From: Pseudomonas sp. WJP1
GTDB taxonomy: Bacteria > Pseudomonadota > Gammaproteobacteria > Pseudomonadales > Pseudomonadaceae
Reading direction: 5' to 3'
NCBI RefSeq assembly: GCF_028471945.1
Contig: NZ_CP110128.1
Coordinates: 4,576,501 to 4,640,500, forward strand
DNA: 64,000 nt
Of this stretch, positions 24,547 through 33,336 are shown in pieces (within the stretch, counting starts at the first letter, position 1; the number at the start of each line of letters is the position of its first letter). Position numbers and translations under genes: made by a program. The notes under the pieces are model-generated. The model worked only from the letters and a program-made list of their open reading frames with translations, searched no databases and was not told the DNA's origin.

Positions 24547-25467
24547 ATGAACCGCAACGACCTGCGCCGCGTGGACATGAACCTGTTGGTGATTTTCGAG
24601 ACGCTGATGTTCGAAAAGAACCTGACCCGGGCCGGGGAGAAGCTGTTCCTCGGCCAGCCCGCCGTCAGTGCGGCGCTGGCGCGGTTGCGCGATTTGTTCG
24701 ACGACCCGTTGCTGGTGCGCAACGGTCGGGTGCTGGAGCCGACGCCGAGGGCGCTGGTGATTCTCAAGGAGCTGCAACCGGCCATGGACACCATTTCCGG
24801 GGCGGTGAGCCGGGCCAAGGATTTCGACCCGTCCATCAGCCGCGATGTGTTTCGCATCGGCCTGTCCGACGATGCCGAGTTCGGCCTGTTTCCGCCGTTG
24901 CTCAAGCAGATTCGCGAAGAAGCGCAGAACGTCGTGGTGGTGGTGCGCCGGGTCAATTACCTGTTGATGTCGTCGATGCTTGCCAGCGGTGAGATTTCCG
25001 TCGGCATCAGCTACACCACCGAGTTGCCGGCCAACGCCAAGCGCAAGAAGCTGCGGGACCTGAGCGTCAAGGTGCTGCGCGGCGATGACCGGCCGGGCAC
25101 CCTGACCCTGGATGAGTTCTGCGAGCGGCCCCACGCGCTGGTGTCGTTTTCCGGGGACTTGAGCGGGGCCATCGACAATGACCTGGCGCGCATCGGCCGC
25201 TCCCGCCGCGTGGTGCTGGCAGTGCCGCAGTTCTCGGGCCTGCGCGCCTTGCTGGCGGGCACCGACATGCTGGCCTCGGTGCCCGATTACGCAGCCTGCG
25301 CGCTGATCGAGGGCAGCAGCCAGCTGCGCGCCGACGACCCGCCGTTCGAGATCAACCTGTCCGAACTGTCCATGGTCTGGAACGGCGTCAACGATAACGA
25401 TCCGGCAGAACGTTGGTTGCGCTCGCGAATAGTGGAGCACATGTCAGCCCCACTGCCGGGGCATTGA
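24547..25467 (+). CDS. LysR-family transcriptional regulator
   Basis: 306 residues. The DNA-binding domain starts 'MNRNDLRRVDMNLLVIFETL', with 'LFLGQPAVSAALARLRDLFD' as the helix-turn-helix. The 'RRVDMNLL' opening and 'DPLLVRNGRVLEPTPRA' are typical of the NodD/NahR-like branch. Its target may be the flavoprotein/MFS genes downstream, but they are not adjacent. The last 80 bases overlap the 3' end of the DinB-family gene on the opposite strand. Confidence 0.88.
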   Translation: MNRNDLRRVDMNLLVIFETLMFEKNLTRAGEKLFLGQPAVSAALARLRDLFDDPLLVRNGRVLEPTPRALVILKELQPAMDTISGAVSRAKDFDPSISRDVFRIGLSDDAEFGLFPPLLKQIREEAQNVVVVVRRVNYLLMSSMLASGEISVGISYTTELPANAKRKKLRDLSVKVLRGDDRPGTLTLDEFCERPHALVSFSGDLSGAIDNDLARIGRSRRVVLAVPQFSGLRALLAGTDMLASVPDYAACALIEGSSQLRADDPPFEINLSELSMVWNGVNDNDPAERWLRSRIVEHMSAPLPGH

Positions 25468-25981
25468 GCGCGTTGAAGTGCGGGTCGGTCTCGCGCAGGT
25501 AGATCGGCATGTCCGTCATCGGCGGCATGGCCGGGATTTCGAAGTACATCTGGATCACCCAGCCACGGTGGTAACTGGCGTGGTTGACCACGTGCATGAG
25601 CATCGCGCCGGCCGTCATGGTGCCGCTTTCGCCGGAAACGAAAGTGAACCTCAGGGGTTTGTCCAGCGAGGCATCGGTCTGCCTCGCGCTCCAGTTGCAG
25701 TACCAGCGATCCACGTCCTGTTGCGCCAGGCGCAGCACGGCCAGTTCAGGGTGCACCAGGTCATGGGAAGTGTTGAAGCCGTGCCCTCGGCCTTCGAGGT
25801 GAGCCTGCCAGATTCGGTCCACCACATAGATGTGATTGAGCGTACCGATCATGTTCTTGAAGACCCCGGCGCGTTCTTTTTCGACTTCGCCGGGTGGCAG
25901 TAACGCCAGGTTGTCGAAGAGGCGCTGGTTGGCCCATTGTTTGTAATCGGTAAGCATGCGGGCAGTGCGTACGTTGATCAT
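25388..25981 (-). CDS. DinB/DUF664-family putative metal-dependent protein
   Basis: A 197-residue four-helix-bundle protein. The probable metal ligands are the His in 'LNHIYVVDRIWQAHL' and the pair in 'MHVVNHASYHRGWV'. Homologues act in thiol-dependent detoxification or are uncharacterised. The C-terminal stretch after 'TDMPIYLRETD' is low in conserved character, lies within the 80-base overlap with the convergent LysR gene, and may be an extension caused by loss of an earlier stop. Confidence 0.78.
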   Translation of the reverse strand: MINVRTARMLTDYKQWANQRLFDNLALLPPGEVEKERAGVFKNMIGTLNHIYVVDRIWQAHLEGRGHGFNTSHDLVHPELAVLRLAQQDVDRWYCNWSARQTDASLDKPLRFTFVSGESGTMTAGAMLMHVVNHASYHRGWVIQMYFEIPAMPPMTDMPIYLRETDPHFNALNAPAVGLTCAPLFASATNVLPDRYR

Positions 25982-26071
25982 CAGATGTCTCCGATGGCGA
26001 AGAGCACATCTTCCAAGGATAGCGCTATCCGCGCGTTGCGGCGCGGGCGCTGATTATCGGTCGCGCCGCTC

Positions 26072-27178
26072 CTACAGGTGCAGGGCGTTCTTTACGTGCT
26101 CGGCCAGCGCCAGGCAACTGGTCAGCCCCGGCGATTCGATGCCGAACAGATTGACCAGCCCCGGCACCCCATGCTCGGCCGGACCGCTGATGCGAAAGTC
26201 CGCGGCCGGCTCGCTAGGGCCGCTGATTTTCGGGCGAATGCCGCTGTAAGCCGGTTGCAGGCTGTCATTCGGCAAGCCCGGCCAGTAGCGCCGGATGGCT
26301 GCGTAAAAGCCCTCGGCCCGGGCTGGATCCACCCGGTAATCGACCCTGTCGACCCATTCCACATCCGGCCCGAAACGCGCCTGGCCACCGAGATCGAGGG
26401 TCATGTGCACGCCCAGCCCGGCGCTTTCCGGTGCCGGGTACACCAGATGCCGGAACGGCGCACGGCCACTGAAACTGAAATAGCTGCCCTTGCACAATCG
26501 CGCCTGGGGTACGTATTGCCGTGGCAGGCCAGAAATGCGGCTCGCCACCTCCGGCGCGGACAATCCCGCACAGTTGATCAGCTCGCGGCAGCTCAAGGTC
26601 ATGGGCTCGACGCCGCCCATGTGCACCTCGAAACCCTCTTCAGTACAACGGGCCGACAACAGCGGCGTATGAAAGACCAGTGACGCGCCCCAGGCTTCGG
26701 CATCGGCCTGCAGCGCCAACATCAGGCCATGGGAGTCGACGATGCCAGTGGACGGCGACCACAGCGCCGCAACGCAGGACAACTCAGGTTCCAGCGCCCG
26801 CGCCTGACCGGCCTCCAGCCATTGCAGGTCATCGAGGCCATTGCGCCGGCCCTGCTCCAGCAAACCCTGCAAGGCCACACGCTGCGCATCATCGGTGGCG
26901 ACGATCAACTTGCCCAGCCTTTGATAACTGACGCTGCGCTCGTCGCAGAAAGCGTAAAGGCGTTGCTTGCCCTCCACACACAACTGCGCCTTGAGACTGC
27001 CGCTCGGGTAATAGATACCGGCGTGGATCACCTCGGAATTGCGTGAGCTGATGCCCACGCCAATCCCTTCGCCGGCCTCGACCAGGATCACTTCGCGCCC
27101 GCCCATGGCCAGGGCCCTGGCCACCGCCAGCCCGACCACACCGGCCCCGACCACCACGCAGTCGACATCAACGCTCAT
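26072..27178 (-). CDS. FAD-dependent oxidoreductase, L-2-hydroxyglutarate oxidase-like
   Basis: A 368-residue DAO-fold flavoprotein. The dinucleotide-binding motif is '[20 protein letters not shown]', followed by '[20 protein letters not shown]', the segment typical of LhgO/L2HGDH enzymes in which His-Ala-Gly contacts flavin. Near the C-terminus '[11 protein letters not shown]' and '[18 protein letters not shown]' complete the FAD site. It oxidises a 2-hydroxy acid or related substrate. The ATG at 27178 overlaps the stop of the MFS gene (ATGA), so import and oxidation of one substrate are likely coupled. Confidence 0.85.
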   Translation of the reverse strand: MSVDVDCVVVGAGVVGLAVARALAMGGREVILVEAGEGIGVGISSRNSEVIHAGIYYPSGSLKAQLCVEGKQRLYAFCDERSVSYQRLGKLIVATDDAQRVALQGLLEQGRRNGLDDLQWLEAGQARALEPELSCVAALWSPSTGIVDSHGLMLALQADAEAWGASLVFHTPLLSARCTEEGFEVHMGGVEPMTLSCRELINCAGLSAPEVASRISGLPRQYVPQARLCKGSYFSFSGRAPFRHLVYPAPESAGLGVHMTLDLGGQARFGPDVEWVDRVDYRVDPARAEGFYAAIRRYWPGLPNDSLQPAYSGIRPKISGPSEPAADFRISGPAEHGVPGLVNLFGIESPGLTSCLALAEHVKNALHL

Positions 27179-28491
27179 CACACCAGCCCTCGCTCCCGGT
27201 AATCGATCAGGCTGGAGAATATCGCCAGCAGCATGGCCATGACCACGAAGAAGATCAGCACCAGGAAATACGAACCGGTGAACTGCACGATCAACCCGAT
27301 CAGGATCGGCACGATCACCCCGGCCATGTTGCCGCAGAAGTTCATGGTGCCGGCCAGTACACCGGTCTTCGACGTGCCGCCGAGGATCGACGGAATGCAC
27401 CAATACATGCCGCACCAACGAATGAAAAACATCGCCACGCACAGCAGGCCGATCGCCTGGCTGGCCTCGGAGGCGTAAGCCGTTCCCAGCATGCACAGCG
27501 CCGCCACCAGTGCCGAACCGCTGAACATGCTGCGCATCACCAGGTTGGGCGAGGCGCCGCTGGATTTCCATTTATCCCCCAGGTAACCGCCGACCAGTTC
27601 GCCGACGAAGCCGCACATGAAGATCAGGAAAGTCGCGCCGCCCATGCCGGAAATGTTCAGGCCGTGGGTCTGGTGCAAGTAGCTCGGCATCCAGGTCAAC
27701 AGGCCGTAGAACACGCTGAGGATGCAGCAATAACCGGCGAACATCGCCAGCACCGAACGGTCCTTGAGCAGTTCCTTGAACGGGATGCTGGTGACCGCGC
27801 CGGGCTGGCTGACCGTGGCGTTGCCCTCAGTGATGTGCGCCAGTTCCGCGGCATTGACGCCGGGGTGTTCGCTGGGGTGGTTGCGAATGTACTTCCAGGC
27901 CAGCACACCGGCGAGCATGGTGCCGACCCCGGCGATCACGAACGCGATGCGCCAGGAGTCGAACCAGCCGATCAGCCCGGCAATGATGATCGCGCCGAAG
28001 GCACTGCCCAGCGGCGCACCGCCGTCGACCAGTACCGCGCCGCGCCCGCGTTCGTTGGGTGTCAGCCAGGCGCCGTTGAGCTTGGCGCCGGCGGGCATGA
28101 TCGGCGACTCGGCGATGCCCAGGCCCATGCGGGTGAGCAACAGGGTGATCCAGTTGTGCGCCCCGGCGGCCAGGGCCTGGAACGCCCCCCAGGCCACCGT
28201 CGCGACGACGATGACACGGCGGGTGTGGAAACGGTCCAGCAGCATGCCGCCGGGGATCTGCATCAAGGCGTAGGACCAGAAAAACGCGCTGAGCATCAGG
28301 CCCTCGAGGGCCGGCGGGATCTGGAACTCGCTGGAAATCAGCGGCAACGCCACCGACAGCGAGGCGCGGTCGATGTAGTTGATCGCGGTCAGCAACAACA
28401 TGATGAGGAAAATTCGCCAGCGCACGTTGGTCGCACGCATCGTTGCGTTTGCTGCTGGCAACGCCAGGCTTTCGGCACTCGGATTGTTCAT
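27178..28491 (-). CDS. MFS transporter, anion:cation symporter (ACS) family
   Basis: A 437-residue permease with 12 predicted helices. '[20 protein letters not shown]' in helix 1 and '[20 protein letters not shown]' in loop 2-3 are hallmarks of the ACS group, which takes up sugar acids, glucarate, galactonate, phthalate and similar anions by proton symport. Co-translated with the FAD oxidoreductase, so its cargo is probably that enzyme's substrate, an organic acid. The exact substrate is not predictable. Confidence 0.88.
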   Translation of the reverse strand: MNNPSAESLALPAANATMRATNVRWRIFLIMLLLTAINYIDRASLSVALPLISSEFQIPPALEGLMLSAFFWSYALMQIPGGMLLDRFHTRRVIVVATVAWGAFQALAAGAHNWITLLLTRMGLGIAESPIMPAGAKLNGAWLTPNERGRGAVLVDGGAPLGSAFGAIIIAGLIGWFDSWRIAFVIAGVGTMLAGVLAWKYIRNHPSEHPGVNAAELAHITEGNATVSQPGAVTSIPFKELLKDRSVLAMFAGYCCILSVFYGLLTWMPSYLHQTHGLNISGMGGATFLIFMCGFVGELVGGYLGDKWKSSGASPNLVMRSMFSGSALVAALCMLGTAYASEASQAIGLLCVAMFFIRWCGMYWCIPSILGGTSKTGVLAGTMNFCGNMAGVIVPILIGLIVQFTGSYFLVLIFFVVMAMLLAIFSSLIDYRERGLV

Positions 28492-28630
28492 GTGGGGCGC
28501 TCTTATTGTTGTGGAACAAGCGGCCCCACTCTAATCACGCCCCCGAATGCTGAATAATGATGGGATCTGATTGGGGGATCACCAACGGTCATCCCCTGGA
28601 AATGCCTGAAGGATTTGAGTTGGATTCACT

Positions 28631-28733
28631 GGCCTCTTCGCGGGCAAGCCCGCTCCCACAGGGATCGGCGGTGTATAGAAATTCTATGAACGCCATCGCC
28701 CACTGTGGGAGCGGGCTTGCCCGCGAAGAGGCC
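28631..28733. repeat. REP doublet
   Basis: GGCCTCTTCGCGGGCAAGCC... and its inverse ending GGGCTTGCCCGCGAAGAGGCC. Arms of about 30 bases are near-perfect. The GGGCAAGCCCGC core is another REP subtype. Confidence 0.86.
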
Positions 28734-28763
28734 AGATGAGTCGACATCCATCCAGCAGATTAG

Positions 28764-29552
28764 TCAGAAAGTCCCTGGGTAGCTGCCACCATCCAGCAAT
28801 AGGTTCTGCCCGGTGAGGAAACCGGCTTGGGCACTGCAAATGAACGCGCAATAAGCGCCGAACTCATCAGGCTGGCCGAAGCGCTGGGCCGGGACGTTTT
28901 TACGCCGTTGCTCGGCGATGCTTTCGACGCTGGTGCCCTTGGCCTCGGCGGCGGCATTGAGGGTCTTGTGCAGGCGTTCGGTCTCGAACGGCCCCGGCAG
29001 CAGGTTGTTGACGGTAACGTTGTTGCCGGCCAAGCGGGCCTGGCGCGCCAGCCCGGCGATGAAACCGGTCAAGCCACTGCGGGCGCCGTTGGACAAGCCC
29101 AACACGTCGATCGGTGCCTTCACGGCGCCGGAGGTGATGTTGACGATGCGGCCAAAACCGCGCTCGGCCATGCCGTCGACACAGGCCTTGATCAGCTCGA
29201 TGGGCGTGAGCATGTTGGCATCCAGCGCCTTGAGCCAGTCTTCGCGATGCCAGTCGCGAAAGTCCCCCGGTGGCGGACCACCGGCGTTGTTGACCAGGAT
29301 ATCCACCTGCGGACACGCCGCTAGCACCTGTGCCTGCACCTCAGATGTGCTGATGTCCCCGGCTACGGTTCGCACTTCAATGTTCGGCGCCAGGCAGCGC
29401 AGTTCAATGGCCGCCGCCTGCAACGTTTCGTCGCCACGGGCGTTGATCACCAGGTTCACGCCCTCCTTCGCCAAGGCCCGTGCACAAGCCAGGCCCAAGC
29501 CCTTGCTGGCGGCGCAGACGATCGCCCAGCGCCCCGAAATACCCAAATCCAT
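28764..29552 (-). CDS. SDR-family oxidoreductase
   Basis: 262 residues. The cofactor motif is 'CAASKGLGLACARALAKEG' with 'VNNAGGPPPGDF'. Catalytic Ser is in 'VNITSGAVKAPIDVLGLSNG'. The usual Tyr-x3-Lys is replaced in this region: after 'GLSNG' the sequence reads 'ARSGLTGFIAG', with no Tyr. This 'VNNAGGPPPG...SNGARSGL' pattern is typical of a divergent SDR group in which Ser/Asn replaces Tyr, so the chemistry may differ from classical dehydrogenases. It diverges from the iron alcohol dehydrogenase operon. Confidence 0.82.
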   Translation of the reverse strand: MDLGISGRWAIVCAASKGLGLACARALAKEGVNLVINARGDETLQAAAIELRCLAPNIEVRTVAGDISTSEVQAQVLAACPQVDILVNNAGGPPPGDFRDWHREDWLKALDANMLTPIELIKACVDGMAERGFGRIVNITSGAVKAPIDVLGLSNGARSGLTGFIAGLARQARLAGNNVTVNNLLPGPFETERLHKTLNAAAEAKGTSVESIAEQRRKNVPAQRFGQPDEFGAYCAFICSAQAGFLTGQNLLLDGGSYPGTF

Positions 29553-29708
29553 GACGATGCTCCCGACTGTTCAAAGCGCTCACGTTACCACCGCAAACCC
29601 GCCACTCGGGGGATGACAAAGGGTGATCGCTGGATCAGGTCTTTTCATTATCGACAGGCGGCGGCGCTGATTACTGTTTCGAGACCCAATAAGAAACCGG
29701 AGACTCAC

Positions 29709-30875
29709 ATGAACCCGTTCCAGTTCTATTTCCCCACGACCCTGAAAAGCGGCAACGGCCTGGTGCGTCAGGCCGGCGCGTTGCTCAAGCCCCATGTTGG
29801 AAAAAAACTGCTGGTGGTCACCGACGAAGGCTTGATGGCGTCGGGGGTGATGGAAAGTTTTTTCGCCTCGCTGGCCGAGAGTGACATTGGCTTTGAAGTG
29901 TTCGTTGGCGTCGAACCCAACCCCACCACGGATGTGCTGGAGCGCGCCGTGGCCTTCCTGAAAAACCACGATTGCGACGCGGTGATCGGCGTGGGTGGCG
30001 GCAGCAGCATCGACACCGCCAAGGGTGTCGCGGCCATGGCCACCAACCCCGGCAACATCCTCGACTACGAAGGCTACGACAAACTGCTGCACCCGCCCCT
30101 GCCGATCTTTGTCATTCCCACCACCTCGGGCACCGGCAGTGAGTGCACGGCGTCCACGGTGTTCACCAACACCAAAACCCTGTTCAAGACCGTGATCATC
30201 AGCCCGGCACTGTTTCCAAAACTGGCGATTCTCGACGCTGAACTGACCCTCAAGCTGCCGCAGTCGATCACCGCCGCTACCGGCATGGACGCCCTGACCC
30301 ACGCCATCGAGTCCTACGTATCGAAGCAGGCCAATCCGGTCAGCCAGGCCCTGGCCCTGCAGGCGATCAAGATGATCTGCACGCATCTGCCGAAAGCGTT
30401 TTTCAGCGGCAGCGACTTGCACGCCCGGGAGCAGATGCTGCTCGGCTCGTTCCTCGCCGGGGTCGCGTTCGCCCAATCGAAACTGGGCAACGTGCATGCG
30501 ATCTCCCACACCTTCGGCGGCGTGTTCAACATCCCCCACGGCATCGCCAACGCCACGCTGCTGCCCTACGTCATCGAATACAACCTGCCGGCCTGCCCGG
30601 AGCTGTTCCGCGACATCGCCCTGGCCATGGGTGAGGACGTCAGCGGCCTGAGCCCCGCCCGTGCCGGGCACAAGGTGGTGGAGCACGTGATGGCGCTGAA
30701 CAAGGCCATCGGCATTCCCGACAACATCAAGGACCTGGGTGTGGACCTGGACTACATGCCGCAAATGGTCAGCGACTCGATGCGCAGCGGCAACGTGCTG
30801 GTCAACCCGCGCCTGACCCGTGCTGCCGACGTCGAGCGAATCATCGGCAACGCCTTCCACGGCATTCATTCCTGA
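29709..30875 (+). CDS. Iron-containing alcohol dehydrogenase (type III)
   Basis: 388 residues. The N-terminal domain binds NAD ('GVGGGSSIDTAKGVAAMATN', 'IPTTSGTGSECTASTVFTN'). Metal ligands are expected in 'DALTHAIESYVSK' (Asp, His), 'VHAISHTFGGVFNIPHGIAN' (two His). Length is normal. The ATG at 29709 is used, and in-frame codons from 29613 are not conserved in character. It is followed at 12 bases by the NIPSNAP gene, so the two form an operon. It would interconvert an alcohol or hydroxy acid with its carbonyl form. Confidence 0.88.
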   Translation: MNPFQFYFPTTLKSGNGLVRQAGALLKPHVGKKLLVVTDEGLMASGVMESFFASLAESDIGFEVFVGVEPNPTTDVLERAVAFLKNHDCDAVIGVGGGSSIDTAKGVAAMATNPGNILDYEGYDKLLHPPLPIFVIPTTSGTGSECTASTVFTNTKTLFKTVIISPALFPKLAILDAELTLKLPQSITAATGMDALTHAIESYVSKQANPVSQALALQAIKMICTHLPKAFFSGSDLHAREQMLLGSFLAGVAFAQSKLGNVHAISHTFGGVFNIPHGIANATLLPYVIEYNLPACPELFRDIALAMGEDVSGLSPARAGHKVVEHVMALNKAIGIPDNIKDLGVDLDYMPQMVSDSMRSGNVLVNPRLTRAADVERIIGNAFHGIHS

Positions 30876-30887
30876 GAGAGAAATCCC

Positions 30888-31202
30888 ATGTTCTACGAGA
30901 TGCGCACCTACACCCTGCAGATCGGCAAGATGCAAACCTACCTCAAGCACTTCGAGGAAAACGGCCTGCCGGTGATCTCCCGCTACGCCACGCTGGTGGG
31001 CTGGTGGTACACCGAAATCGGCGAGCTGAACCAGGTGATTCACATCTGGGCCTACGAGAGCCTGGACGAACGCATCAAGAAACGCGCCGCGCTGTATCAA
31101 GACCCCGACTGGCTCGAAGGCTTCGTGCCGATCGCATTCCCAATGCTGGAAAAGATGGAATCGAAGCTGCTGATGCCGGCGCAGTTTTCGCCGATCAAAT
31201 AG
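30888..31202 (+). CDS. NIPSNAP-family protein
   Basis: A 104-residue dimeric alpha/beta-barrel protein. 'MFYEMRTYTLQIGKMQTYLK' and 'GWWYTEIGELNQVIHIWAYE' are diagnostic. In catabolic clusters such proteins accompany aromatic or terpenoid degradation enzymes, but the chemistry is usually unknown. It starts 12 bases after the alcohol dehydrogenase stop. A REP doublet separates it from the cyclase gene. Confidence 0.88.
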   Translation: MFYEMRTYTLQIGKMQTYLKHFEENGLPVISRYATLVGWWYTEIGELNQVIHIWAYESLDERIKKRAALYQDPDWLEGFVPIAFPMLEKMESKLLMPAQFSPIK

Positions 31203-31217
31203 TTCCTGAATCCACCT

Positions 31218-31326
31218 CCCCTGTAGGAGCGAGCCTGCTCGCGATGGCGGTGTGTCAGACACCATTGATGTGCCTGAGACGCCGCCATCGTCGGAACGCC
31301 GCCCGGAGCCGGCTCACTCCTACAGG
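31218..31326. repeat. REP doublet
   Basis: CCCCTGTAGGAGCGAGCCTG... on the left. The right unit is partly degraded (CCATCGTCGGAACGCCGCCC... GGCTCACTCCTACAGG). It lies inside a gene cluster on one strand, between NIPSNAP and cyclase. Confidence 0.7.
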
Positions 31327-31360
31327 GACTGCGCAAGCCGCTCGAACAAGGACAGATCCC

Positions 31361-32344
31361 ATGTGCGACCACAACACCAATAACACCGCCGCCGACCGTT
31401 CTCCCGACATCAAGGCATTGCTCGAAGGCCTGCCCACCAATTGGGGCAAATGGGGGCCGGACGATGAAGTCGGTGCCCTGAATTACCTGCAAAGCGCCGA
31501 GATCCTGCGCGGTATCGCTGCCGTACGACAGGGCAAGACCTTCACCCTGCAAGTGCAGATCGGCCATCCCAAGGGTGAACCGCTGTGGCCTGGCCGGCGT
31601 CCGTCGATGCGGGTCAATGTGCTGGACAAAGGCCACTTCCTGGCCGGCAAGACCCACTTCGACGGGCACGTCGAATACGCCGACGACGTGATCTTCATGC
31701 ACCTGCAAGGCTCGACCCAATACGACGCCCTCGGCCACGTCTGGCACGACAACAAACTGTGGAACGGCTACGACGCCATGAGCACCATCGGTGGCATGGA
31801 CAAGGCCAGCATCCTGCCGATTGCCGAGCGCGGGATTGTCGGGCGTGCGGTACTGATCGACATGGCCCGCCATCGCGGCAAAGCGGTGCTGGACAAGGGC
31901 GAAACCTTCAATCACTTCGACCTGCTCGCCGCTGCTAAAGCCCAGGGTATCGAGATCCAGAAGCGCGACATCCTGATCATCCGCACCGGCTGGATCGGTT
32001 CGTTCTATGAACGTGAACCCGAGGAGTTCTACAAGGATTTCGCCGAGCCGGGCCTGACCTTCAGCCGGGAGCTGGTGGAGTGGTTTCACCAGATGGAAAT
32101 CCCCAACCTGGTGACCGATACCATGGCCAACGAAGTGGCGGTCGACCCGGCCACAGGGGTGTTGATCCCGCTGCACAACGCCTTGATGCGCAACCTTGGC
32201 GTGACCTTCACCGAAGTCGCGATGCTCGATGACCTGGCCAGCGATTGCGCCGCAGACGGTCAGTGGCAGTTCCTCTACACCGCCGCGCCGCTGAAGATCG
32301 TGGGCGGAACGGGGGCACCGGTGAACCCGATCGTCATCAAGTAA
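31361..32344 (+). CDS. Cytosolic cyclase-family (kynurenine formamidase-like) hydrolase
   Basis: 327 residues, no signal peptide. The PF04199-type core is visible: 'NWGKWGPDDEVGALNYLQSA', the metal-site region 'IFMHLQGSTQYDALGHVWHD' and 'ILIIRTGWIGSF'. Classical members have the motif HxGTHxDxP. Here THxD is replaced by TQYD, so one metal-binding His is Gln. The enzyme probably hydrolyses an amide, lactone or cyclic compound. The start at 31361 follows a short GGAC-type site. Its 3' end overlaps the LysR gene by 8 bases. Confidence 0.82.
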   Translation: MCDHNTNNTAADRSPDIKALLEGLPTNWGKWGPDDEVGALNYLQSAEILRGIAAVRQGKTFTLQVQIGHPKGEPLWPGRRPSMRVNVLDKGHFLAGKTHFDGHVEYADDVIFMHLQGSTQYDALGHVWHDNKLWNGYDAMSTIGGMDKASILPIAERGIVGRAVLIDMARHRGKAVLDKGETFNHFDLLAAAKAQGIEIQKRDILIIRTGWIGSFYEREPEEFYKDFAEPGLTFSRELVEWFHQMEIPNLVTDTMANEVAVDPATGVLIPLHNALMRNLGVTFTEVAMLDDLASDCAADGQWQFLYTAAPLKIVGGTGAPVNPIVIK

Positions 32345-33299
32345 GCAGGTCCCGCTGCAACTCGTTGATCAACAGGGTCGCCGCCGGAGACAGATCGGCG
32401 CCGGCCCGGCTGATCACGCCATAGGGTTCGATCAGCGCACGCATGGAAACCGGCAGCTTCACCAGCAACTCGTGTTGTTCGCAGAATTCGGCCACTTCCA
32501 CCGGGATCACCGCCAGCAACGTCGGGTCCTGTTGCACCAGCAAAATGGTGGCGAAGGTCGACGAGGTTTCCAGCGGATAACGCGGAATCTCCAGCCCCGC
32601 CTCGTTCAGTTCGCGCTCCAGGGCCTGGCGCATCGGCATGTCCTTGGGATAGACCACCCAGCGGTAATCGCTCAATTGCGCCAGCTGCAGCGACTCGGCG
32701 CTGGCCAGCGGATGATCCTTGCTGGCGACCACGGCCAACGGCTCTTCGCTCAGCTCGATGCAGTCATAGGCATCAGAGCGCTGGCCGACGCTGGTCCGAC
32801 AGATCGCCAGGTCCAGGCGCCCCTGATCCAGCAACCCGAGCAAGGTCGCGCTGGTGTTTTCCACCAGTTCCACCGACAAGTCCGGTTGCTTGAGCCGCAA
32901 CTCGGTCAAGGCCCGGGTCAGCAACGGCACCGCGCCCATGATCACCCCCACCGACAACCGCCCGCCCTGCCCCTGCATGATGCTGAGCATTTCCTCGCGC
33001 AAATGCTCGACATCGCTGTAGATCAGCCGCGCATAACGAATCATGCAACGCCCCATTTCATTGGCCACCAGGCCCTTGGGCTGGCGTTCGAACAAGGGCA
33101 TGCCAAGCAACGACTCGACCTCATGCAAGGCCTTGGTGGCGCCGGACTGGGAAATCGAAATCTGCTCGGCGGCCTTGTGCAGGGAGCCGCGGTCATCCAG
33201 CGCGATCAACAAGCGCAGCTGTTTGAGGCGCAAGCGTGAAGCGATGCTGCCAAGGGAAGGAACCATATCGGTGTGTACTCGATTCAATGTGTTATCCAT
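32337..33299 (-). CDS. LysR-family transcriptional regulator
   Basis: 320 residues from the ATG at 33299 (ATG at 33266 is an alternative). The helix-turn-helix is in 'RLKQLRLLIALDDRGSLHKA' and 'ISISQSGATKALHEVESLLG', and the effector domain follows. It lies between the cyclase and aldehyde dehydrogenase genes of the putative catabolic region. It is transcribed in the same direction as the aldehyde dehydrogenase and exported cyclase genes and may control them or the forward-strand operon. Confidence 0.87.
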   Translation of the reverse strand: MDNTLNRVHTDMVPSLGSIASRLRLKQLRLLIALDDRGSLHKAAEQISISQSGATKALHEVESLLGMPLFERQPKGLVANEMGRCMIRYARLIYSDVEHLREEMLSIMQGQGGRLSVGVIMGAVPLLTRALTELRLKQPDLSVELVENTSATLLGLLDQGRLDLAICRTSVGQRSDAYDCIELSEEPLAVVASKDHPLASAESLQLAQLSDYRWVVYPKDMPMRQALERELNEAGLEIPRYPLETSSTFATILLVQQDPTLLAVIPVEVAEFCEQHELLVKLPVSMRALIEPYGVISRAGADLSPAATLLINELQRDLLT

Positions 33300-33336
33300 C
33301 AAGGCCCACGCCAGCCGCGCCGACGTGGGCGGCGGG

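Noticed and set aside
29580..31265. 561-codon minus-strand frame across alcohol dehydrogenase and NIPSNAP genes
   Set aside because: Spans two real forward genes and the gap between them; no conserved motif.
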